From positions 1 to 6,725 of the forward strand of contig DMRV01000193.1 in assembly GCA_003456455.1 (NCBI GenBank): a DNA stretch of 6,725 nucleotides, in the 5' to 3' direction. The position numbers and the translations under genes are program-made. Positions 1 through 6,215 of this stretch are shown here, piece after piece (the first letter of the stretch is position 1; each line of letters opens with the position of its first letter). A model generated the notes under the pieces. It saw only the letters and a program-made list of their open reading frames with translations. It was not told the DNA's origin and made no database searches. The DNA is from Flavobacteriales bacterium (GTDB lineage Bacteria > Bacteroidota > Bacteroidia > UBA10329).

Positions 1-38
1 GGATAAATAAGCACGTTTGCAAGCGCATTTTCTTCAAT
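1..38 (-). other. Start of a type IX secretion C-terminal sorting domain (truncated)
   Basis: The last visible residues (1242-1253) are IEENALANVLIY, followed by the first two bases (CC) of a proline codon. T9SS type A sorting domains usually open with a hydrophobic strand ending in Tyr-Pro-Asn-Pro, so the frame is cut exactly at this motif. It implies export across the outer membrane by the T9SS and, in most such proteins, removal of the tail on secretion. The rest lies beyond the left edge. Confidence 0.8.
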
Positions 39-3000
39 ACCAACCTTCATTGGGTCAATGACAACCGTATCTGGGATGGAGGTTAAACTCACCTCTGCCT
101 CCGAAGCTGTAAGCGCCACAACTCCTCCAATCTCTAGCACCACATCATGGATTCCAGAAAGGTTATCGGTAGTAACAATACGAGCATGTACAATTGGCCC
201 ATAGCCCTGGAAGTTTTGCAGTGTGTTCCGCGAAATCGCGAAATCAATCATGCCATCGTTGAACAAGTTTTTCTGGAATGTGAGTACGTCATAGCCGGCA
301 GTTCCGAGAACACAGTTATCATAGTCAATTGTAAGTCCATTTGAGGAAAGCTTCGTTTCATCAAACGTTAGACTGAATGCCACGCCATGCAAACTGTCTA
401 CGGGTTGCGCAGCCGTTCCTAGATGAATCACAATGTCGATTGCCTGTTCTAACCCAACGGTATCGGGCGTTGCCTCCACCCAAATTGGCGGGTTTCCATC
501 GGCAGCAACACCTTCAAACTTATTGTGCGTGTTCGAGTAGTTGAAGTCGATGGCAAGCGTATCATCAAAGTTGATGATGCCGTTTCCATCGCAATCTGCG
601 TGTTTCAAATTCACATTATTCTGCGCAAAATTGAAGGTCCAATCTGGGCATGGCTGACCAACCCAGTTCAAGGTTGCCGCGGGGCGATTTGGTCCCGTTT
701 GATTGAAAGCTAATCCGAGGTAAAGCGCATCAGAATTGGTTACAACTCCATCGCTATTGGCATCTCCTGGCCATACATCATCATTCTGCGATAAACAATC
801 TTCAACGACAAACGCATGGGTGACATCATTGCAGCCAGAATAGTACGTTATGCAAACGTAGACTCCTGGTTCATCAACCCAAATCTCATTGTTAAAATTC
901 TGAATCTGAGAAGTGTTTCCGAACTGGTCTGTGTATGACCAGCTGTAAATCAACGAGCCAGCACTCAATTCTAATTGCACACTATCATTTGGGCATAACT
1001 GAAGCGTTTCGTTAACGGGTAAGTTGGCAAACACGTACATCGAATCAACCGCTGTGCAGCCAGTCTGCGTATCTTCCAAATGAACTTTAACCCATCCGTC
1101 AGCTGTAACTGTCATTGTAGGAAACGGAGCTGTTGAGTTATTCATTGCCGCTTGCGGAAACCATTCGTAGATGTAGCCTCCGCTTCCTCCCGAAATAGTA
1201 TGGCTTAATTGAAGCATTCCATTACACGCCACCGTATCTTCAAGCAACTCAATTGTTACACCTGAATTAACCGTAATTGTCTGCGATGACATACTAATAC
1301 AGCCACTTGCGTGATAAGCGGTCATCGTGACCACGTAAACCCCACCAGTGAAGAATTGTGCCTCACCTACGCCATTGTCTGTATACGTTTCGCCATTACC
1401 GTAATCCCAAACAACGCTATCGGTTGCGGACGAAAAATTCTGACCAGCGAAATCATACAACGAACCACATTGTAGTGGGTTTGGCACTGCAATAAAATCA
1501 CTGGAACAAACAGTTCCGCATTGAACTATTTCGAACATGTGCTCTACGCTTAAGCAGCCTGAATAGTAAGTGAAGCAGTTGTAAGTTCCCAAATTGAACG
1601 CTATCAATTCATTGGTTTGATTTGGCAACTGGGTAGTATTTCCAGATTGATCGGTGTAACTCCAAGTATAGATTGTACTTCCCGGATCAACAATCAGCGG
1701 AACGCTTGGTTGACACATTTCTATGGTCTGCTGTATCTCTTGATTCGCGTAAACGAAAACTGAATCTGAACTTGTACAACCTGTGTAGGTATCGATAACC
1801 TCCACCGTTACCCATTGGTTTTGGGTGACGGAAATAACCGCATTGGATATCGTGCTTCCAGAAATTGGCCAGTAATAAACGTACTGTCCACCTCCTCCCG
1901 ATGCTGTTGCGTTTAGAAAAAGTTGTCCGGCACATGCAACGGTGTCCTCTGCACTTATTTCGGCTGTAATATCTGTAAGCAACGTAAGCCCGTAGGACGT
2001 TGTACTCACACAACCGCCAGCATGATAAGCTGTAAGTTCAACTATGTAATTACCACCATCATACATTTGAGTTGGAATACCACCTCCACTGTCAAATAGA
2101 ACTGTCCCGTTTCCAAGATCCCAGATGGCGCTATCAATCGGTGAAGAATAACTTGCGCCAAGATTTATTATCGTTTGGCAGTTCTGATATGTGATTCCGT
2201 TGTTGAATATGGACGATGTACAAGTGCTTGGACATGCCTCTACCGTTACCAAACTTGTAAGCGCTCCACAGTTTGGGAAATCAGCATACGCGAAATAGGT
2301 TCCAGGTTCTTGAACGCTGATGGCTTGCTGGGTTGTTGAGTAGTTCAACGCAGTGCTGTTTCCAAGCGTATCTTCATAACTCAGCCAGAAATAGTCCGTA
2401 GCACCTGACCCTAAATCAATAGTGGCGCTTCCACTGCAGAGGTCTAATGTTTGTGTGTTCACTTCGTACGAACTCACAGTTACTTGTCCTCCAACCGTGC
2501 AGCCAGTAAGGTTATCCGTTACCTCGCAGATGTACGTTTCATTATCAACGCCAGAAGCATATGTAATTGAATCTGTCGGATTCGAAAGTCCTGTAGACGG
2601 GAACCATTGGTAACTAAAATCTCCAGAGCCACCGTAAGTTGCCGCTTCCATGTATGCTTCTTCTTGACAACCAATTGTGTCATTGCTCATAATAACGCTA
2701 TGACCGATAGTACAGAAGATTGTCTGTGTGGATGTACTAACGCATTGATTAACGTCTGTTGTAGTCAGCGTTACTTCATAAATGCCAGCTGTGTAAATGT
2801 GTTGTGGCTGAGGATCAAAGCTTGTGTCTCCATCACCAAAATCCCATTCGTATGATACAATTTGTGAAGATGATCCAGGAACAAAAAAGTATGTCTCTGA
2901 ACATTGCTGAGGGATTTGATTATAAGTGAAGAAGTTTGAGCAACTGACTGTTAAACACGCTTCTACAGCTACACTACTTGTCAGCGCACCACATTCTGGA

Positions 3001-3761
3001 AAATCCGCATACATGAAATACCCACCTGGCTCATCAGCAACGATGGCTTGCTGCGTAATGGGATAATTCAGGTTACTATTGTTTCCTGCCGTATCAGTAA
3101 AGCTTAACCAATTATACTGCTGAGCTCCTGGGCCAAGGTCAATAGTTACTGGGCCGTTGCACAAGCTTAAGGTATCTAAAAGCGGATTTTGCTGAGTAAC
3201 ATAAACCGTATCTGAATGAATACAGCCCGTCACATCATCAATCACATCCACGATAAACCATTGGTTGGTAACGTTCTGTATTACCTGCGGATTTGCACTA
3301 GTGGCGTTACTCAGCAAATTAGCAGGAGACCATTGAATTGAATATGGGTTTAGGGAGCTCACACTTACCGATAGCAAAGGAGACTCTTGACAGGCAAGAA
3401 CATCTGCGCCTGCATCAACCGTTACTGGATTTCCATCTACGGTAAAAACAGTGTCATCAACTGCGGTGCAAACTTGGTCCGTTATTGCAATAACTATAGC
3501 GCTATAAGTACCAGGCTCCAAGTTCAGAATTACAAAGCTGTTACCCGTTCCAACGGAATTACCATCAAGTATGAAGCTCCAACTCTGAACAGGGCCCGAA
3601 ACATTGGCTTCCAAAATAACTTGAGAAGAACAGTTCTGTGGATTCTGAAGCACCAATATGTCAGCGTTGCATTGTGCACTCACATTGGATGTTCCTACGG
3701 CTGCAACGAGCATCAGGATCATTCCACTGATTCCCTTAAATACTCGCTTTGTCATTTCCAT
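1..3761 (-). CDS. Large secreted multi-domain PKD-repeat surface protein with T9SS signal (C-terminal end cut by window edge)
   Basis: The frame is open from an ATG at 3761 to the left edge, giving 1253 full codons with no stop. Residues 1-29 are a signal peptide. Residues 30-989 form four tandem modules of about 240 residues. Residues 997-1079 hold two dockerin-like calcium loops, 1091-1237 a cohesin-like domain, and 1242-1253 the start of a T9SS sorting domain, so probably fewer than about 80 residues are missing. An in-frame stop at 3783-3785 limits the start to ATG 3761 or ATG 3755 (Met3); either gives a working signal peptide. I infer export by Sec, then transport through the outer membrane by T9SS and attachment to or release from the cell surface. 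An adhesive or structural role is likely from the architecture, but the ligand is unknown. No catalytic domain is visible. The gene appears to be transcribed alone, divergently from the gene at 3927. Confidence 0.93.
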   Translation of the reverse strand, partial: MEMTKRVFKGISGMILMLVAAVGTSNVSAQCNADILVLQNPQNCSSQVILEANVSGPVQSWSFILDGNSVGTGNSFVILNLEPGTYSAIVIAITDQVCTAVDDTVFTVDGNPVTVDAGADVLACQESPLLSVSVSSLNPYSIQWSPANLLSNATSANPQVIQNVTNQWFIVDVIDDVTGCIHSDTVYVTQQNPLLDTLSLCNGPVTIDLGPGAQQYNWLSFTDTAGNNSNLNYPITQQAIVADEPGGYFMYADFPECGALTSSVAVEACLTVSCSNFFTYNQIPQQCSETYFFVPGSSSQIVSYEWDFGDGDTSFDPQPQHIYTAGIYEVTLTTTDVNQCVSTSTQTIFCTIGHSVIMSNDTIGCQEEAYMEAATYGGSGDFSYQWFPSTGLSNPTDSITYASGVDNETYICEVTDNLTGCTVGGQVTVSSYEVNTQTLDLCSGSATIDLGSGATDYFWLSYEDTLGNSTALNYSTTQQAISVQEPGTYFAYADFPNCGALTSLVTVEACPSTCTSSIFNNGITYQNCQTIINLGASYSSPIDSAIWDLGNGTVLFDSGGGIPTQMYDGGNYIVELTAYHAGGCVSTTSYGLTLLTDITAEISAEDTVACAGQLFLNATASGGGGQYVYYWPISGSTISNAVISVTQNQWVTVEVIDTYTGCTSSDSVFVYANQEIQQTIEMCQPSVPLIVDPGSTIYTWSYTDQSGNTTQLPNQTNELIAFNLGTYNCFTYYSGCLSVEHMFEIVQCGTVCSSDFIAVPNPLQCGSLYDFAGQNFSSATDSVVWDYGNGETYTDNGVGEAQFFTGGVYVVTMTAYHASGCISMSSQTITVNSGVTIELLEDTVACNGMLQLSHTISGGSGGYIYEWFPQAAMNNSTAPFPTMTVTADGWVKVHLEDTQTGCTAVDSMYVFANLPVNETLQLCPNDSVQLELSAGSLIYSWSYTDQFGNTSQIQNFNNEIWVDEPGVYVCITYYSGCNDVTHAFVVEDCLSQNDDVWPGDANSDGVVTNSDALYLGLAFNQTGPNRPAATLNWVGQPCPDWTFNFAQNNVNLKHADCDGNGIINFDDTLAIDFNYSNTHNKFEGVAADGNPPIWVEATPDTVGLEQAIDIVIHLGTAAQPVDSLHGVAFSLTFDETKLSSNGLTIDYDNCVLGTAGYDVLTFQKNLFNDGMIDFAISRNTLQNFQGYGPIVHARIVTTDNLSGIHDVVLEIGGVVALTASEAEVSLTSIPDTVVIDPMKVGIEENALANVLIY
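51..491 (-). other. Cohesin-like beta-sandwich domain of the surface protein
   Basis: Residues 1091-1237 begin with Pro-Pro-Ile-Trp, then a strand and the motif PVDSLHGVAFSLTFD, which resembles the early strands of cohesin-type domains. Later come a Gly-Met-Ile-Asp-Phe-Ala-Ile-Ser-Arg strand and a Gly-Tyr-Gly-Pro-Ile-Val strand near residues 1180-1200, again in the order expected for this fold. There is no Cys-rich repeat character here, so it is distinct from the modules upstream. The fold call is by pattern only. It may pack against the neighbouring dockerin-like loops or act as a binding face. Confidence 0.6.
525..773 (-). other. Dockerin-like paired calcium-loop domain of the surface protein
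   Basis: Residues 1000-1011 read DANSDGVVTNSD and residues 1056-1067 read DCDGNGIINFDD. Both match the 12-residue EF-hand-type loop of type I dockerins, with Asp/Asn at loop positions 1, 3 and 5, Gly at 6 and Asp at 12, and each is followed by a hydrophobic helix-like stretch. The loops are 56 residues apart, wider than in classic cellulosomal dockerins, because a Trp- and Pro-containing insert (about residues 1025-1050) sits between them. From memory, this wide-spaced form followed by a cohesin-like region recurs in T9SS-exported Bacteroidota proteins. Calcium binding is inferred from the loop residues. Confidence 0.75.
795..3674 (-). repeat. Four tandem composite protein modules, about 240 residues (about 720 bp) each
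   Basis: The modules are residues 30-269 (2955-3674), 270-510 (2232-2954), 511-748 (1518-2231) and 749-989 (795-1517), with lengths 240, 241, 238 and 241. Each has three parts. Part A is PKD-like, anchored by a Trp at residues 61, 306, 547 and 785; module 2 has the canonical WDFGDG, modules 3 and 4 have WDLGNG and WDYGNG, and module 1 has lost the motif. Part B is Ig-like, with a Cys near its start, a Gly-rich turn (SGGSG type in 2-4) and a closing TGC followed by a strand. Part C starts with Leu/Met-Cys, has a Tyr-x-Trp core with an Asp-x-x-Gly-Asn motif, and closes with a Cys such as VEAC. Divergence is high at DNA level, so these are old protein repeats rather than recent DNA duplications. 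Confidence 0.88.
3675..3761 (-). other. Signal peptide of the large surface protein
   Basis: Residues 1-29 show a basic start (Lys5, Arg6, Lys9), a hydrophobic core (about residues 11-23, MILMLVAAVG inside it) and a likely signal peptidase I site after Val-Ser-Ala at residue 29, leaving Gln-Cys as the mature N terminus. The residue before Cys31 is Gln, which does not fit a lipobox, so this is a plain secretory signal rather than a lipoprotein signal. Confidence 0.85.
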
Positions 3762-3790
3762 GGGTTTGATCTTTAGACGGTTTCACTTTC

Positions 3791-3821
3791 CAAATGTATC
3801 GTGGGTACGCCAAGAATAAAA
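3791..3821 (-). promoter_or_regulatory. Candidate Bacteroidota promoter for the surface-protein gene
   Basis: Reading the minus strand, TACATTTG at 3798-3791 matches the -7 consensus TAnnTTTG exactly. Nineteen bases upstream is TTTT (3821-3818), three of four matches to the -33 TTTG element. Transcription would begin near 3785, giving a leader of roughly 25 bases before ATG 3761. No Shine-Dalgarno sequence is seen, as is usual in this phylum. Confidence 0.5.
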
Positions 3822-3832
3822 TCACATTATTT

Positions 3833-3840
3833 TAATTTTG
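3833..3840 (+). promoter_or_regulatory. Candidate -7 element for the plus-strand operon
   Basis: TAATTTTG matches the Bacteroidota -7 consensus TAnnTTTG exactly. No convincing TTTG is present 19-21 bases upstream, so the -33 half is weak or absent. It would give a leader of about 80 bases before ATG 3927, in an AT-rich stretch. An alternative start closer to the gene is possible. Confidence 0.35.
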
Positions 3841-3926
3841 TCGGAGTTATAATAAATCATTGTATCATCTATTTCAATTAAATTAGACGCTTACAATTTA
3901 CCTAATTGTCGGACTAAAGTAATTTA

Positions 3927-5336
3927 ATGTTAACACGAGAATTACTAAAGACCTTGAAATCTACCGAATGGGAAGAGTTAAATCGGTTTCTTCCATTTCG
4001 CTTTCCTCGTATGCGAGCGGACGTTCTGCTTGGGCTAAACGCGTTCAAGAAAAATCAATCTGACTCGATTTCGAGAAAGGATGTTCATCTATGGCTTTAC
4101 CCACAAAAACCGTTTGATGACAAGGTGATTCGGTATCTACTTACAGACATAAATAAGGTTGTTTTTGAATACTTCAGCTTTAAACAACTAACCAAGCAGC
4201 CTCAAAAACAACAATCACTGCTATTACAGGAACTGTCAGATCGAAAGTGTCACCGAGCATTCGACAAAACCTATAATCAGGAATTAAACCGCGCTGAAAC
4301 CCAGGGACATGTTGACTCTGACGCCCTGCACTACCGATATGAGCTGTACTCGCTAAAAGCGAAGGAAGAACTGGACTCAGGCAAACGCTCGTCTGATGTA
4401 TTTGAAGAAAGCTCCCTTTTTCTAGACCTCTATTTCGTAGCCAAAAAGCTTCAAATAAGTGCCGAAAAAATCAACCTCAACTTTATTCTGAAAAAAGAAT
4501 GGAACGACCCATTTCTGAAAACAATTCTTGAACAAATTGACAACGGCCTTTTCAATGATAGTCCGTACATCAAACTCTATCGGTCCATCGTTCAAAGCCT
4601 GACTGAGCCTGACAATGAAGCCGTTTTTGAAACACTAAAAACAGAAATTCCAACGCTGATTAACCAACTATCGGAATCAGAACTTTCAGATCTCTACCAG
4701 TACTTGCTCAACTACTGTATAAGGCGAATTAACGCTGGGCGATTAGTGTTCCAAAATGAACTATTGGCGGTGTACCAAAATGCGCTGAGTGATGGTGCGT
4801 TATTTACAAACGGTAGCATTTCGCAATGGGATTTTAAGAATATTGTGACCATTTCGCTACGAACGGGAAATGTGGATTATGCCCGAGAGTTTATTCATTC
4901 TTACAAACAGCGGCTACCTGCAGCACAAAGGATAAACGCTTTGGCATACAATCTGGCCAATCTTCACTTTTCTGAGAAGAACTTTCGTTCGACAATCAAG
5001 CAACTTCAGAAGGTTGATTTAGATGATGTGTTTTACCGATTGGATGCTCGGTCTATCCTTCTTAAATCTTACTATGAATTAGACGATGCTGATGCGTTGC
5101 ATTATCACGCAACGGCTTTCCGTTCGTTCTTAAACCGGAATAGAAAAATCTCGGATCAGCAGCGGAAATTATACCTGAACCTTATCAAACATACCTTATC
5201 GCTTTCTAGGTTCTCTGGCGAGATTACGAAACTAAAAGCTATTCAGCAACGAATTACCACAAACCCAAATGTGGCCGACTTGAGTTGGTTGGAATCAAAG
5301 ATTACCGAAATTCATCCAAATAAACCACCATCATGA
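3927..5336 (+). CDS. Helical TPR-like protein of unknown function (Bacteroidota-type)
   Basis: This 469-residue protein has no signal peptide or membrane segment and is rich in Leu, Lys, Gln and Glu, so it is probably cytoplasmic and nearly all helical. The N terminus (residues 1-50) resembles the 'LLKTLKSTEWEELNRF' opening that I recall from uncharacterised Bacteroidota proteins. Residues 52-77 hold a Leu-Tyr-Pro-x-x-Pro-Phe-Asp-Asp element followed by a helix. Residues about 340-440 look like TPR-type helix pairs: a Tyr-Asn-Leu-Ala-x-Leu helix, a VFYRLDARSILLK helix and a Tyr-Tyr-Glu-Leu-x-Asp-Ala-Asp-Ala-Leu helix. No catalytic motif is visible. ATG 3927 is the first Met of the frame and lies 87 bases after the candidate -7 element; no Shine-Dalgarno is present. 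The stop overlaps the next start by four bases (ATGA), which indicates coupled translation. I cannot assign a function; a protein-protein scaffold is the safest inference. Confidence 0.9.
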   Translation: MLTRELLKTLKSTEWEELNRFLPFRFPRMRADVLLGLNAFKKNQSDSISRKDVHLWLYPQKPFDDKVIRYLLTDINKVVFEYFSFKQLTKQPQKQQSLLLQELSDRKCHRAFDKTYNQELNRAETQGHVDSDALHYRYELYSLKAKEELDSGKRSSDVFEESSLFLDLYFVAKKLQISAEKINLNFILKKEWNDPFLKTILEQIDNGLFNDSPYIKLYRSIVQSLTEPDNEAVFETLKTEIPTLINQLSESELSDLYQYLLNYCIRRINAGRLVFQNELLAVYQNALSDGALFTNGSISQWDFKNIVTISLRTGNVDYAREFIHSYKQRLPAAQRINALAYNLANLHFSEKNFRSTIKQLQKVDLDDVFYRLDARSILLKSYYELDDADALHYHATAFRSFLNRNRKISDQQRKLYLNLIKHTLSLSRFSGEITKLKAIQQRITTNPNVADLSWLESKITEIHPNKPPS

Positions 5337-5665
5337 AAACTGTTTACGTATCTCTTTTAGGAATTGTCGGTCTTGGCTTTGCTGCGTTCTTCTTCATTAC
5401 AATGGGCCCAATGTTTATTGCGAATCCTGACTTAATTGGCGCAATCAAATCAGGGTTTGTAAACCCATACGCAGCTGGTTTTTCTACTGATGCTGTTTGC
5501 TGCTGGCTTGTGCTAGCACTATGGGTAACCTATGAGAAGTTTGAGTTGGGAATTAAGCATGGTTGGATAGCCTTGCTCCTTGGAATTGTGCCTGGAGTAG
5601 CAACGGGTTTTGCTCTTTATCTCGTGATTAGAATGCGGCAGACTACCGCGGCTAAGGCGAGTTAA
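5333..5665 (+). CDS. DUF2834 family small membrane protein
   Basis: This 110-residue protein has three hydrophobic segments, at about residues 4-24, 48-66 and 78-99, with a short basic tail, so it should sit in the inner membrane. The pattern fits DUF2834 (by recall, not search): a first helix, then a segment near Asn44-Pro45 leading to an acidic residue (Asp53) at the start of helix two, then Glu68 with a following Leu-Gly-x-Lys (72-75) loop and a Trp at 78 opening helix three. The biochemical role of the family is unknown. Its ATG lies inside the end of the upstream gene (ATGA overlap), so it is probably made in step with that protein. A hairpin begins 12 bases after its stop. Confidence 0.85.
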   Translation: MKTVYVSLLGIVGLGFAAFFFITMGPMFIANPDLIGAIKSGFVNPYAAGFSTDAVCCWLVLALWVTYEKFELGIKHGWIALLLGIVPGVATGFALYLVIRMRQTTAAKAS

Positions 5666-5677
5666 GTCCAATAAAAA

Positions 5678-5703
5678 GTCCGACACATTTTCATGTGTCG
5701 GAC
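5678..5703. terminator. Hairpin terminator shared by two converging genes
   Basis: An 11-bp perfect stem (5678-5688 GTCCGACACAT paired with 5693-5703) closes a four-base loop. On the minus strand it is followed at once by TTTTTATT, the U-rich tail of an intrinsic terminator, and it lies 25 bases after the stop of the SiaC-family gene. On the plus strand the tail is CTTAATGTCTTC, with few U residues, but the stem is 12 bases after the DUF2834 stop and may still slow or end transcription there. Confidence 0.85.
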
Positions 5704-5728
5704 CTTAATGTCTTCTTCGCGGTTTTAA

Positions 5729-6118
5729 CTAGTCGATGTACTCCTTAAACTCGAAATCCATCCCTACCGTGCGCGCAAAAACGTGTCCTAAATCTAGGAT
5801 ATCAATATCATCCTCTTCATAATACCAGTAAACGGTTACATCATTACCACCGTCTTTGATTTCCTTCATCTTTTTCAAAATGTCAGAAATTGACTTTGAT
5901 GATGGCGTGTTGAAATATTCCAACTTAAAAATGAATTCCGTCTTTGTATTCGGGCTTTCAGCATAGCTATCCAACCAGTCTAAAATAGGTAGGTAAAAAC
6001 CTTTGGCATTTAGCGGAAACGACCTCCCCGAAATCTCAAATTTGTTCCCTTCCGTATCTAGTGTTACTTCTGGAGTCTCCTTAGTGGCCTCCAGTTTCAT
6101 TGCTTTAAGTTCTCCCAT
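5729..6118 (-). CDS. SiaC family regulatory phosphoprotein (DUF1987)
   Basis: This 129-residue protein matches the whole SiaC/DUF1987 fold by recall. It has the opening EATKETPEV (residues 10-18), ISGRSFP (29-35), a FYxPILDWL helix (41-49), the LEYFNTPSSKSISDIL core (66-81), and VTVYWYYEEDD near residues 94-104. In Pseudomonas aeruginosa SiaC is phosphorylated on a Thr by the kinase SiaB, dephosphorylated by SiaA, and in its unphosphorylated form activates the diguanylate cyclase SiaD. The matching residue here appears to be Thr71, in Asn-Thr-Pro-Ser-Ser. Start: ATG 6118 is used; Met7 (ATG 6100) is also possible and matches the common family length slightly better. No sia partner gene is in the window. 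It ends 25 bases before a shared terminator, and is a separate transcription unit or the tail of one led by the transporter gene. Confidence 0.9.
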   Translation of the reverse strand: MGELKAMKLEATKETPEVTLDTEGNKFEISGRSFPLNAKGFYLPILDWLDSYAESPNTKTEFIFKLEYFNTPSSKSISDILKKMKEIKDGGNDVTVYWYYEEDDIDILDLGHVFARTVGMDFEFKEYID

Positions 6119-6215
6119 TAGCTTATGGATTTGTACTGCAGAAAACCGTGGTCAGACAGCTTTCGACACAAATTAACATCCTTACGTACGTAGCTTTCGC
6201 TATAAAAGTTGCGCT

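Noticed and set aside
147..2855. Other short open frames within 1-3780: four on the plus strand and one minus-strand frame at 1687-2013 out of phase with the main gene
   Set aside because: All fall inside the large gene, none has a credible domain or start signal, and the minus-strand one overlaps modules 2-3 out of frame.
795..3674. The four modules as a DNA-level tandem repeat, a CRISPR array or a phase-variable tract
   Set aside because: The units are about 720 bp and clearly diverged at DNA level; there are no short identical repeats with spacers and no simple-sequence runs.
3675..3761. Lipoprotein signal ending at Cys31 of the large surface protein
   Set aside because: The residue before the Cys is Gln and the preceding Val-Ser-Ala fits signal peptidase I; a lipobox needs a small residue directly before Cys.
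3387..3776. 129-residue plus-strand open frame opposite the N-terminal part of the large surface protein
   Set aside because: It lies wholly antisense to a 1253-codon frame with clear domain repeats, and its own composition (scattered Cys, Asn and Arg, no recognisable motif) looks like a shadow.
6169..6176. TTAATTTG on the minus strand as a -7 element for the SiaC-family gene
   Set aside because: It has one mismatch to TAnnTTTG and no TTTG-like element at the right distance upstream, so the support is too weak to annotate.
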